This document shows positions 18,718-27,075 of a stretch of 64,000 nucleotides of DNA, one piece after another. Numbering within the stretch: the stretch's first letter is position 1; each line of letters opens with the position of its first letter. The DNA is from JBALVT01 sp965262875 (GTDB lineage Bacteria; Pseudomonadota; Gammaproteobacteria; Pseudomonadales; Halieaceae): the NCBI GenBank assembly GCA_965262875.1, contig OZ253569.1, positions 5,952,001-6,016,000 of the forward strand, given 5' to 3'. Position numbers and translations under genes: made by a program. Under the pieces are notes generated by a model, which ran no database searches, had not been told where the DNA came from, and saw only the letters and a list, made by a program, of their open reading frames with translations.

Positions 18718-19742
18718 AGCAGGTGGCCAACTGGTACAATCCAGTGCCATTTTCTCGACCAAGGAAATTACACATGAACTATACACAGTTGACCGAATAC
18801 GAACGATACCAGATTGAAGCATTTTTAAAAGCTGGTTTTACACAAAAAGCCATAGCCAGAGAGCTTAGACGAAGCCCTGGGACAATTAGCAGAGAGCTTG
18901 GTCGCAATACGGGCTTGCGTGGTTATAGGCCCCAGCAGGCCCAGCGTTTTGCCACTGAACGGCAGCATCACCACACCCATACACGTATTACAGAGATAAC
19001 CTGGCAGCGGGTTGAATCGCTACTGAGGGAGGAATGGAGTCCAGAGCAGATCAGCGGTTGGCTAGCAAAATCAATCCTGCAATCTGTTAGTCCAGAATGG
19101 ATTTATCAGTACATTCTGATCGACAAGAAGGCCGGGGGCGACCTCCATGCCCACTTGCGCTGCCAAAAGAAACGTAAGAAGCGTTACGGGAGCCCAGACA
19201 AGCGCGGGCAGCTAAAGAACCGGGTAAGTATCGACGAGCGTCCAGCGATTGTTGATGAGCGCAAGCGTATTGGTGATTGGGAAATGGACCTTATCATTGG
19301 GCGCTTGGGTGGCTCCGTACTGATGACGGCTGTTGAGAGAAAGACACGTTTCACAGTGATCGCCCTGGCCCCCAATAAAACGGCGAAGGCCGTCAAGGAA
19401 GCGATACTTGGGGCGCTTTCCCCCTTAGCCGCCCCGGTAGAAACACTGACCTATGATAACGGCAAGGAGTTTGCCTTACACGAGGTTATCGCCCAACAGC
19501 TGCAGGCTGAAAGCTACTTCGCGCACCCTTACCATTCATGGGAGCGGGGATTGAATGAGAATACAAATGGTCTGATCCGCCAATACGCCCCGAAAGGATC
19601 TAGCTTTGATGATATGACGCCGGAGTGTGTCCAGAGAATCTTTGATAAACTTAACAACCGGCCAAGAAAATGTCTGGACTTTAAAACCCCCAACCAAGTA
19701 CTGTTTGGGATCAACCCACCGATTGCACTAGCGACTTGAATC
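18691..19742 (+). mobile_element. IS30-family insertion sequence
   Basis: Ends show an imperfect inverted repeat: gattcaagtcataagtgcaa at the left and the complement of ttgcactagcgacttgaatc at the right. One transposase gene fills it. The left flank is kind A ISL3 DNA and the right flank is the IS5 remnant, so no target duplication can be recognised. Confidence 0.85.
18774..19739 (+). CDS. IS30-family transposase
   Basis: A 321-residue transposase starting at the ATG at 18774, which has a good ribosome binding site (aagga) ten bases upstream. The open frame reaches back to 18705. The N-terminal HTH_38 domain reads LTEYERYQIEAFLKAG followed by IARELRRSPGTISREL. The catalytic rve domain has Asp in GDWEMDLIIG, Asp in LTYDNGKEFA, and Glu in HSWERGLNENTNGLIRQY, the IS30 hallmark. 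The frame is intact. Confidence 0.93.
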   Translation: MNYTQLTEYERYQIEAFLKAGFTQKAIARELRRSPGTISRELGRNTGLRGYRPQQAQRFATERQHHHTHTRITEITWQRVESLLREEWSPEQISGWLAKSILQSVSPEWIYQYILIDKKAGGDLHAHLRCQKKRKKRYGSPDKRGQLKNRVSIDERPAIVDERKRIGDWEMDLIIGRLGGSVLMTAVERKTRFTVIALAPNKTAKAVKEAILGALSPLAAPVETLTYDNGKEFALHEVIAQQLQAESYFAHPYHSWERGLNENTNGLIRQYAPKGSSFDDMTPECVQRIFDKLNNRPRKCLDFKTPNQVLFGINPPIALAT

Positions 19743-19782
19743 CGCCCAGGGTTCAGGCTCCTTTGCCTGATTTTTGGCGCCA

Positions 19783-20490
19783 CTATCCTGCATAACCCGT
19801 GTTCGGTAACCCGTAACGCGTTAAAAAACTGGCTCCTTTCCGGATATTCGCAGCCATGGCTGCCAAGCCATAAAACGTCGTGTTTTTAGCAAGCCCCATG
19901 AAGCGTGTTCCGGAAAGATTGTAGTGTCTCTTGCAGGTTGCAAAAGGTCGCTCACCACCGGCTCGCGTGACGGCTATTGCTTTGTTACGACATTGATCTG
20001 CATCCGGCAAGGGATGGCCCCGGTAGCCTTTGCGTTGAACCTGATCATCAATGCCCAGCTGCGCCAACTTATCGCGGGTCTGTTGAGAGCTGTAAGCGGC
20101 ATCCGCGTACAGTGCCGTCTCATCTCCCAGTAACAAGGTATCGCGCTCCCGAGAGTCGTGCACATTACCCGGCGTCACGCTTTGACGGTTAATTTCAGCC
20201 AGTCGTTGATCCCACAATCCCTGCTCGACCAGTCGGGTTCGAAATCTCCCCAAGGTGGATGCCTCAGGAACTTCTCTATCTAACTCAAGATGACAGAATT
20301 TTCGAAACAGCAGATCTCGAGTCAGACTTTGAGCTAACGGTACGTCTGAAAGCCGATACCCTGCACCGGGCAACAAGCTCCTGAACAAGGTCGGCAATGG
20401 ATAGCCTGGACGGCCTGTTTTTGAGGCATAAAGAGTGGCGAGTAGTTTCTCTATCTCTGACCATTGTAGTAACGCCTCGGTTACTCGCCA
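19783..20490 (-). pseudogene. IS5-family transposase remnant with internal deletion
   Basis: On the minus strand the frame reads EALLQWSEIEKLLATLYAS, YPLPTLFRSLLPGAGYRLSD, EVPEASTLGRFRTRLVEQG and then LAEINRQ, after which it jumps directly to SVTPGNVHDSRERDTLL. In IS5 relatives some 60-90 residues (including the first catalytic Asp region and the GRKKS part) separate these two segments, so there is an in-frame internal deletion. The last part has ERPFATCKRHYNLSGTRF. The N terminus is also missing and runs into a sulfatase fragment near 20490. It is inactive. Confidence 0.8.
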
Positions 20491-20965
20491 GCCAATCCAA
20501 CGCCATATCAGTCACTCGATCGGTGTAGTAGCCGGCAACCGTCTTGCGCTCGCCATTGACGTTGAAGTCGGTGTCGTAGTATTTACCCTGGCCCTTGTGT
20601 GTAACCCAATAGTCAAAACCTGGACGACGACTGTCATCGCCCTCACCCATATGCCATTTGCCAATATAGGCCGTACTGTAACCCGCATTCTGAAGCAGCA
20701 GCGGAAAACTTTGCAGTTGGTGCGGGTAGTCTGTGAAGTTATCGCGAACGCCGTGTGTATGGGTATAGGTTCCGGACAAAAACGAAGCGCGACTAGGCGA
20801 GCACAGCGAAGTCGTTGCAAACATGTTGTTGAACCGGGCACCTTCGGCTGCCAGTCTATCGATATTCGGAGTTTCAATCCCCAGCAGTGAATTCGCGTGA
20901 TAGCCCACAGCATCCGCCCGCTGATCATCGGTCAGGACGAACACGACGTTGGGGGGCGCACCCAA
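20491..20965 (-). pseudogene. Sulfatase, N-terminal fragment joined to an IS5 remnant
   Basis: This stretch encodes about 157 residues of a sulfatase: PPNVVFVLTDDQRADAVGY (metal site), TSLCSPSRASFLSG (C-S-P-S-R formylglycine motif) and YIGKWHMGEGDD, ending in DMALDWLASN where IS5 sequence begins. Two thirds of the enzyme is gone. The only start candidate is a TTG at 20965 with no signal peptide behind it, so the N terminus appears lost too. It lies 28 bases after the acyl-CoA synthetase stop. It is more like choline-sulfatase/iduronate-sulfatase-type enzymes than the intact sulfatase at 731-2392. Confidence 0.82.
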
Positions 20966-20993
20966 TTTTCCGGCTGAGCAAAATCAGGGGGTA

Positions 20994-22628
20994 TTAATCC
21001 TTCCTATACTCAGCAGTCATCTGTTCACGCATCACAAACTTTTGCATTTTGCCGGTGACTGTCATGGGGAACTCATCGACGAAGCTTACGTAGCGAGGCA
21101 CTTTGAAATGGGTGATCTGACCTTGGCAGAAATCCTTTAATTCCTGCTCGGTCATTTCCTGCTCTGGATGCAGCATCACCCAGGCGCATACTTCTTCGCC
21201 CATTTTCTCATCAGGCACGCCGAATATTTGCACCTCAGCGATTTTAGGATGGGTGTATAGAAACTCCTCGACTTCTCGGGGATAGATATTCTCACCACCA
21301 CGAATCAGTATGTCTTTGATACGCCCAACTACCTGCACGTAACCTTCTGCATCCATGATGCCAATGTCTCCGGAATGCAGCCAGCCGGCGGCATCGATGG
21401 TCTCTCGGGTACGCTCTTCGTCGTTCCAGTAACCGCGCATCACCGAGTAGCCACGGGTACAGATTTCCCCTTTCTCACCCACGGGCACCGCGCGGCCGAC
21501 GGTCTGGGTGCGCTTCTCCATTGAATCCCCGGGCAGGGTCAGGTGATTAATAGGGCTGACCTCGGTCTGACCATAGCCGATCAGGATGTGCTCCATGTGC
21601 ATCTGTTCGATAACCCGGTTCATCACCTCCACCGGACAGGGCGCACCGGCCATTACCCCGGTGCGCAAACTGCTTAGATCAAAGTTGGCAAACTCCGGGT
21701 GATCCAGCTCTGCAATGAACATTGTCGGAACACCGTGCAGGGCCGTGCACTTTTCATCTTGCACGGTTTGCAATGTCGTTAATGGGTCGAAGGCGGCTTC
21801 CGGGTAAATGGCCGTGGCACCGTGAGCAAGGCAGACGAGATTACCCAGTACCATGCCAAAGCAGTGGTAGAGCGGCACCGGAATACACAGCCTGTCTCGT
21901 TCGCTCAGTTGCATCCCCTCCCCCGTCAGGTAGCCATTGTTCAGAATATTGCAGTGAGTGAGTATGGCGCCCTTGGGGGAGCCCGTGGTACCGCTGGTGA
22001 ACTGGATATTGATCGGGTCATCCGGGCGCAGCAAGCTTTTCAGCTCGATCAAGCGCTGGTGTTCGACGTCACCCCCTAACAGACAGACCTGCTCGAAATT
22101 AAGCATGCCAGGGGTAGCCTTTTCACCCATGCGAATCACCTGGCGTAGGTGCGGGAGTTTTGCACTGGCCAGCTCCCCCGGGGTGCACTGCTCAAACTCG
22201 GGTGCCAGGTGCTGCAACATGCCCAGATAGTCACTGGTCTTAAAATTCTCCGCTGTGACAACAGCCTTGCACTCCACTTTATTCAGCGCGTATTCCAGTT
22301 CGTGCAAGCGATAGGCGGGATTGAGACACACCATAACCGCACCGATCCTGGCAGTGGCAAACTGCACCAGGGCCCATTCAAAACTGTTCGGCCCCCAGAT
22401 ACCAACCCGGTCTCCAGGCTCAATACCCAGCGCCAGCAAACCCGAGGCCAAGCGATCGATCTGTTCTCGGTACTCCCGGTAAGTCCAGCGCACATTCTGG
22501 TGGCGAACCACCAGCGCCTCATTGTCTGGAAATCGATCGCAGATGCGATCGAGATAATTACCGATGGTTTCGTAGATAATCTGGGTGTCGGAGGCACCGC
22601 AGTAATAGCTCTGGGTGAGTGCAGTCAT
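20994..22628 (-). CDS. AMP-forming acyl-CoA synthetase
   Basis: A 544-residue member of the ANL family, taken from the ATG at 22628 (MTALTQSYYCGASDTQ); the frame is open to 22649. It activates a carboxylic acid to its CoA thioester through an acyl-adenylate. Motifs are FTSGTTGSPKGAILTH (P-loop), GYGQTEVSP, GWLHSGDIGIMDAEGYVQVVG (split below 20 as HSGDIGIMD and GYVQVVGR), and MTVTGKMQKF with the catalytic lysine. It resembles medium-chain or branched-chain acid synthetases. Between TVGRA and VPVGEKGEICTRGY about 14 residues usually present (PHxEVKIVD...) are missing, an in-frame gap before the hinge region. It follows the thiolase gene by about 80 bases in the CoA-transferase operon. Confidence 0.88.
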   Translation of the reverse strand: MTALTQSYYCGASDTQIIYETIGNYLDRICDRFPDNEALVVRHQNVRWTYREYREQIDRLASGLLALGIEPGDRVGIWGPNSFEWALVQFATARIGAVMVCLNPAYRLHELEYALNKVECKAVVTAENFKTSDYLGMLQHLAPEFEQCTPGELASAKLPHLRQVIRMGEKATPGMLNFEQVCLLGGDVEHQRLIELKSLLRPDDPINIQFTSGTTGSPKGAILTHCNILNNGYLTGEGMQLSERDRLCIPVPLYHCFGMVLGNLVCLAHGATAIYPEAAFDPLTTLQTVQDEKCTALHGVPTMFIAELDHPEFANFDLSSLRTGVMAGAPCPVEVMNRVIEQMHMEHILIGYGQTEVSPINHLTLPGDSMEKRTQTVGRAVPVGEKGEICTRGYSVMRGYWNDEERTRETIDAAGWLHSGDIGIMDAEGYVQVVGRIKDILIRGGENIYPREVEEFLYTHPKIAEVQIFGVPDEKMGEEVCAWVMLHPEQEMTEQELKDFCQGQITHFKVPRYVSFVDEFPMTVTGKMQKFVMREQMTAEYRKD

Positions 22629-22709
22629 TATTGTATTCCATTGAAGCAACTAACCAGATTATGGACTTGTGTACCGTCCCGGTCTTGTCTGTTCAGGTAT
22701 TTTTGAGGT

Positions 22710-23654
22710 TTAGCAGCGCTCAAAAAGCGCTGCAATACCCTGCCCACCACCAATACACAAAGTAGAAACGGCATAGCGCCCGCCTATACGCTGCAATTCG
22801 TAAAGTGCCTTCACAGTAATCACCGCGCCGGTGGCGCCGATGGGATGTCCCAGACTGATACCCGAGCCATTCGGATTCACTTTTTGTGGATCCAGGCCAA
22901 GTTCGCGAGTCACTGATAAGGCCTGCGCCGCAAAAGCCTCATTGGCCTCCCACAGATCGATCTCATCAATACTCACACCGGTTTTCTCAAGCAACTGCCG
23001 CACAGCGGGCGCGGGACCAATACCCATAATAGCGGGATCAACCGCCGCTACCGAGTAACCCAACATTCGCGCCATTGGCTTCAGACCACGAGCTTCAGCG
23101 GCGGAGCGCTCCATCAGCACAAGGGCGGCAGCACCGTCATTAATTCCTGAGGCGTTACCGGCGGTGACGCTGCCATCTTTCTTAAAGGCCGGGCGCAAAC
23201 CACTCATGCTGGCAACTTCGCAGTCGAAGCGAACGTGCTCATCCTGCTCGAATACCGTAACGCCTTTTCGGGTTTTCAACTCAATGGGCAAAATCTGACC
23301 CTCAAATCGATTTTCCTCGATCGCTCGCTGGGCACGCCGGTGACTTTCCGCCGCCAACTCATCTTGTTCTTCACGAGTCAGATTGTATTTGTCCGCAAGA
23401 TTTTCTGCAGTGATTCCCATGTGCGTGTCGCCTATGGGACAGGTCAATGCACCCATCATAGGGTCGACCATTTGGCTATCGCCCATTTTGGCGCCGAAGC
23501 GCGCATCCGGAAGCCAATAGGGCGCGCGACTCATAGACTCTGCACCCGCAGCCACGACCGCTTCACAATCGCCCAGCAAAATCATTTGCGCCGCAGAAAC
23601 TACAGCTTGCAGACCAGAACCGCACAGACGATTGACCGTGAGCGCAGGTGTTTC
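22710..23654 (-). pseudogene. Acetyl-CoA acetyltransferase (thiolase), C-terminal three quarters, cut by IS66
   Basis: The piece encodes ALTVNRLCGSGLQAVVSAAQ (nucleophilic Cys), ESMSRAPYWLPDAR, GNASGINDGAAALVLM, EANEAFAAQAL (His/Asn region), NPNGSGISLGHPIGATGA (His) and CIGGGQG with the second catalytic Cys. It is thus a degradative or biosynthetic thiolase that cleaves or forms acetoacetyl-CoA or a longer 3-ketoacyl-CoA. Its N terminus lies at 26156-26397 on the other side of IS66. Joining at the duplication ggtgtttc restores the frame (384 codons from the GTG at 26370, slightly longer with upstream start). Confidence 0.88.
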
Positions 23655-23726
23655 GTAAGCGCACTTAAATCGACCCTATTGATTTTGTCTGCGAGCCGCT
23701 AGACAGTAGATCGCTTTACTTCGCCG

Positions 23727-25406
23727 TTACTCTTCGATTTCCATGTTCCAGGGCAGTAATGCTTCAAGCTTCTCCACCGTATCTGCCGCCGCAATGTGCG
23801 CCAGCACATGCTGGAGGTAAGCATAAGGTTCCAGGCCGTTCGCCTTTGCCGATTCCACTAAACTATAACAGGTCGCACTGGCTCGGGCCCCGCGGGAGGT
23901 ATCTGCGAATAGCCAGGCGCGCCGACCAACCGCAAAGGGCCTGATCGCATTCTCAGCCAGCGCATTGCTGATATTCAACTGGCCGTCCTCGCAATAGCCA
24001 ATCAGGTACTCCCATTGGTTCAGTGTGTACGTTATGGCCTTGTGGGTCAGGCTATCTTTGGGCACCCGGCTGACGTTCTTCTCCAGCCATGGCTTCAGGT
24101 CCTCGAGAATCGGCACGCTGAGTGACTGCCTTGCCTGTTTTTTCTTGTCGTGCTCCAGATCCTTGATCGATTTCTCTATCGCATACAGCCTTCGTATTTT
24201 ACTGAGTGCAACGTCAGCCTTGGTGGGTTGCCCCACTTTCTTTTGGGTGCTCCTGGTTTCCGCCGCCCGGCTGGCTTCAACGAACTTGCGCCGGGCATGG
24301 TCAAAGCATCCAATTCGGGTAATGCCCGCTATCCGGCACACCTTGCTGTAACCGGAATAGCCGTCGGCCTGCAACACACCACTAAATCCATCCAGCAGGC
24401 GTTCAGCCACCGCGCCAGCACGTGAGGGGTCGTATTCGAACAGCACTGATTGTTTATCCGGTGGGCCACCGCGTATCACCCACATCCATTTATCCGATTG
24501 GGCCGTTTTGCCCGTTTCCTTCAAGACTTGTATGCGCGTCTCATCCGCCTGCAGGTAATTCCCCTCAAGCTGAACCTCCCGGATCAAGTTGATCAAGGGC
24601 TGGAATACATCCTGAAGCCGTACAATCCAGTGGGCCATGTTGGAGCGGCTGATATCACCGCCGTAACGCTTGAGCATCCCCTCCAGGCGGTATAGCGGTA
24701 GTCCATCGGCGTATTTGGAGGCAATGATATAGGCCAGCAAGGATGGACTGGCAAAGCATTTCCCCAAGGGGTGGACGGGCCGCTGTGCGGCGACAATGAC
24801 GTCTTCACCATGGTTATTGAATACCGCCTTTTCCTGCCAGTACTCCAGCACCTTGACCTGGGCGGGAATAAACTCCAGCTCCTCCTTGACCTTGGTGAAG
24901 AATGTTTTGGTGGCCCCATCCTTTTCCTCATCTGAAAGTGTGAGGTGGATCTGTACCCGTTGCAGCTTGTCGCTAAACCCGCGCTTTCTTTTCTTCTTTC
25001 GAGGCCGAACCCGGTCTTCTTCAGGCAGCTGCTCTTCGAGCTCACTCAGGGCGACTTCGATTTCAACCTCGTCGAACAAATCAGACTGAAACGCCAGTTT
25101 CTCACTACTGGCTCCGAATTTCTGTACCGTGGCCAGGCGCAAGTATTCCTCGAGCAGGTCAATGCGTTTACCCTGTTCAAGGATGATGTGGTTTTTGTCG
25201 CCGAGGTGTTTCTGGTGAACCTCGTTTTTTTCTTCGAGAAGCAAACATTTATCTTCAAGAATCTGGTCTTTTACGGCGAGGGCAACAAGTAATTCAGCGA
25301 CGGATAAGTTCTCGTAACACCCTTGTTTTTGTTGCTTTTTTATCGCCGATTGCATGGCGTAATTATAACATTCATGGCGACAAAAAGCTTTAAAATACAG
25401 ACTCAT
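23727..25406 (-). CDS. tnpC: IS66 transposase TnpC
   Basis: A 559-residue protein; an ATG 16 codons later (MQSAIKKQQKQ) is a good alternative start. It has the coiled-coil N-terminal part (LLLEEKNEVHQKHLGDKN), the IS66 zinc-finger-region remnant, and the DDE core: YLQADETRIQVL, GVLQADGYSGY and ISNALAENAIRPFAVGRR. The C terminus has the short IS66 C-terminal domain (YLQHVLAHIAAADTVEKL and LLPWN). The frame is intact. Confidence 0.93.
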   Translation of the reverse strand: MSLYFKAFCRHECYNYAMQSAIKKQQKQGCYENLSVAELLVALAVKDQILEDKCLLLEEKNEVHQKHLGDKNHIILEQGKRIDLLEEYLRLATVQKFGASSEKLAFQSDLFDEVEIEVALSELEEQLPEEDRVRPRKKKRKRGFSDKLQRVQIHLTLSDEEKDGATKTFFTKVKEELEFIPAQVKVLEYWQEKAVFNNHGEDVIVAAQRPVHPLGKCFASPSLLAYIIASKYADGLPLYRLEGMLKRYGGDISRSNMAHWIVRLQDVFQPLINLIREVQLEGNYLQADETRIQVLKETGKTAQSDKWMWVIRGGPPDKQSVLFEYDPSRAGAVAERLLDGFSGVLQADGYSGYSKVCRIAGITRIGCFDHARRKFVEASRAAETRSTQKKVGQPTKADVALSKIRRLYAIEKSIKDLEHDKKKQARQSLSVPILEDLKPWLEKNVSRVPKDSLTHKAITYTLNQWEYLIGYCEDGQLNISNALAENAIRPFAVGRRAWLFADTSRGARASATCYSLVESAKANGLEPYAYLQHVLAHIAAADTVEKLEALLPWNMEIEE

Positions 25407-25757
25407 AATGCAATTTTTTATGCCCGGTCATCAGCATGATGTCGTACCCGTCGAGCAGCCAATTGATCTGTTGTCCTGTCAGTGAAACAACTTCATCACC
25501 ACGGCGAGGCCAGCGGAATTTCTCCTCGGCAAGGGCCTTGTGTAGAGCACAAAGCCATTATCTTCCCAGTACAGGCACTTGATCTTGTTGCGCCGCCGGT
25601 TGGTGAAGGCGTACAGGCCGCCGTCGAAGGGATTGTGGCCCAGCTCTCGCTCAACGATGGCAGCCAGCCCTGCACTGGCTTTTCTAAAGTCTACTGGGTC
25701 CCGGTACAGGTAGATCCGCGACATGTCATCGGCCGGACGGAAATAGCGAGTAGTCAC
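25390..25757 (-). pseudogene. tnpB: IS66 accessory protein TnpB with a one-base frameshift
   Basis: The first 75 or so residues are normal TnpB: MSRIYLYRDPVDFRKASAGL, GHNPFDGGLYAFTNRRRNKI and KCLYWEDNGFVLY. After this the reading frame goes wrong and stops at 25479. The correct continuation ALAEEKFRWPRRGDEVV and INWLLDGYDI lies in the next frame and ends at 25390, overlapping the tnpC start. A single missing base near 25545 (expected ctctactacaaggcc, found ctctacacaaggcc) explains it. The true start may be the internal ATG of MSRIYLYRD. Confidence 0.8.
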
Positions 25758-26074
25758 AGCTGCTCCAGTAGCTGGCGCACCACCGGCACGTTATCGGCAC
25801 AGATACCTCGCACAATGAATCCGTTGGGCAGTGACAAGGTTAGCCCCCGATCGGCGTCAGGTCTGACACTCACTGCGGCAAAGCCACCTTGGTCTTGTTT
25901 TATAGAAGACACACGGATGGTATCGTCAAACTTCCGACGCCAGTACACAAGGCGATGGTAAGTCAGGTGATTGTGTTTGCAAAACCGGGTCTGGGACAAG
26001 CCCGACAGTTTCCAGGTTTGTATTTGCTGCTTCCAGTCAATACCTTGTGGCTGGGGCTGAGTGATATCGTTCAT
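25754..26074 (-). CDS. tnpA: IS66 accessory protein TnpA
   Basis: A 106-residue small protein at the upstream end of the element. It has the N-terminal helix-turn-helix seen in IS66 first ORFs (WKQQIQTWKLSGLSQTRFCK and YHRLVYWRRKF) and a C-terminal beta part LTLSLPNGFIVRG. It overlaps tnpB by four bases, which suggests translational coupling. The frame is intact. Confidence 0.85.
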   Translation of the reverse strand: MNDITQPQPQGIDWKQQIQTWKLSGLSQTRFCKHNHLTYHRLVYWRRKFDDTIRVSSIKQDQGGFAAVSVRPDADRGLTLSLPNGFIVRGICADNVPVVRQLLEQL

Positions 26075-26155
26075 GATTTGCTCCTGTGTGGTTATCAGGA
26101 GAAAGTCTGGCGGGAACTCTTACAAAAAAATAGGTGCTGATTTAGGGGCGCTTAC

Positions 26156-26397
26156 GGTGTTTCAATGGGCAGGCCCGCTTTCAGCGACGCCGTGCGGCTC
26201 ATGTACATGTCACGGCGGTCGCTGTGTACTACAGAGCCCACCACGCAGTGGCCAATATCGCTGGCCTCTAGGCCAGAGCGCCGGACCGCCTCGGCAATCA
26301 CTTTGCCCGCCAGCTCTGTCGGCGGAATATCTTTCAAAGCGCCACCAAAATCAGCAACAGCAGTGCGCACACCACTCAGTACAACAACTTCGTTAAT
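26156..26397 (-). pseudogene. Thiolase gene, N-terminal piece
   Basis: It encodes INEVVVLSGVRTAVADFGG, LAGKVIAEAVRRSGLEASDI and MYMSRTASLKAGLPIETP, the standard start of a thiolase, and then meets IS66 at 26155. There is no ATG in frame near the start: the best positions are an ATT at 26397 or a GTG at 26370, the latter well inside the conserved first strand. The upstream bases overlap or abut the scoB stop at 26408. Confidence 0.75.
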
Positions 26398-26407
26398 AGT
26401 GTTCGCG

Positions 26408-27064
26408 CTAAAAAACCATTTCAGGAACTTCGTCGGGAATAATCAATTCCCCCTGGGTGAGATTTACAATCTCTTCAACGCTCACTCCCGGAGCGCGTTC
26501 GCGCAAGATGAATTTGCCGTCCTGAATGTCCATCAGTGCAAGATCGGTCAGCACACGTTTAATGCAGCCTTTGCCGGTGAGCGGCAAAGTGCATTCTGAT
26601 AGCAGTTTGGATTCACCGGACTTCGAAGCATGGGTCATGGTGACAATAATATTGTCGGCACCGGCCACCAGGTCCATTGCACCGCCCATTCCCTTGATCA
26701 GTTTTCCAGGAATCATGTACGAGGCGATGTTGCCCTGGCAGTCCACTTCAAAGGCGCCCAGTACCGTTAGGTCTACATGACCGCCACGAATCATCGCAAA
26801 GGACTCCGCCGACGAAAATAAAGAGGCGCCGTCGATCATGGTAACGGTCTGCTTCCCTGCATTGATCAAATCTGCATCCACCTCTTCATCGAGCGGGAAT
26901 GGCCCCATGCCGAGAAGACCGTTTTCTGATTGCAGCATCACCTCCATGTCGTGGGGTATGTAGTTTGCCGCCAAAGTGGGAATACCAATTCCGAGGTTGA
27001 CGTAAAAGCCGTCCTGAAATTCCTGGGCCACACGCTGTGCCAGTTGTTCTCGAGTCAAAGCCAT
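26408..27064 (-). CDS. scoB: 3-oxoacid (succinyl-CoA:acetoacetate-type) CoA-transferase, subunit B
   Basis: A 218-residue family I CoA-transferase beta subunit. The catalytic glutamate lies in LQSENGLLGMGPFP, and downstream VDLTVLGAFEVDCQGNIA and GKLIKGMGGAMDLV are typical. With subunit A it moves CoA between an acyl-CoA donor (usually succinyl-CoA) and a 3-oxo acid such as acetoacetate. The start has a strong ribosome binding site (aaggag) seven bases upstream. The gene follows scoA by 11 bases and precedes the thiolase gene, giving the usual order for ketone-body or 3-oxoacid breakdown. Confidence 0.92.
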   Translation of the reverse strand: MALTREQLAQRVAQEFQDGFYVNLGIGIPTLAANYIPHDMEVMLQSENGLLGMGPFPLDEEVDADLINAGKQTVTMIDGASLFSSAESFAMIRGGHVDLTVLGAFEVDCQGNIASYMIPGKLIKGMGGAMDLVAGADNIIVTMTHASKSGESKLLSECTLPLTGKGCIKRVLTDLALMDIQDGKFILRERAPGVSVEEIVNLTQGELIIPDEVPEMVF

Positions 27065-27075
27065 GTCAAATCTCC

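Larger units (their letters stand above)
23655..26155 (-). mobile_element. IS66-family insertion sequence (2501 bp)
   Basis: Terminal inverted repeats begin gtaagcgcacttaaatcgac at the left and gtaagcgcccctaaatcagc (complement strand) at the right. An 8-base duplication ggtgtttc flanks the element at 23647-23654 and 26156-26163, as known for IS66. It carries the three usual genes tnpA, tnpB and tnpC on the minus strand. tnpB has a frameshift, so the copy may be unable to move without help. Confidence 0.95.

Noticed and set aside
19743..19782. Small stem with T-run after the IS30 element
   Set aside because: The stem has only four base pairs and probably belongs to the end of the IS5 remnant; too weak to call a terminator.
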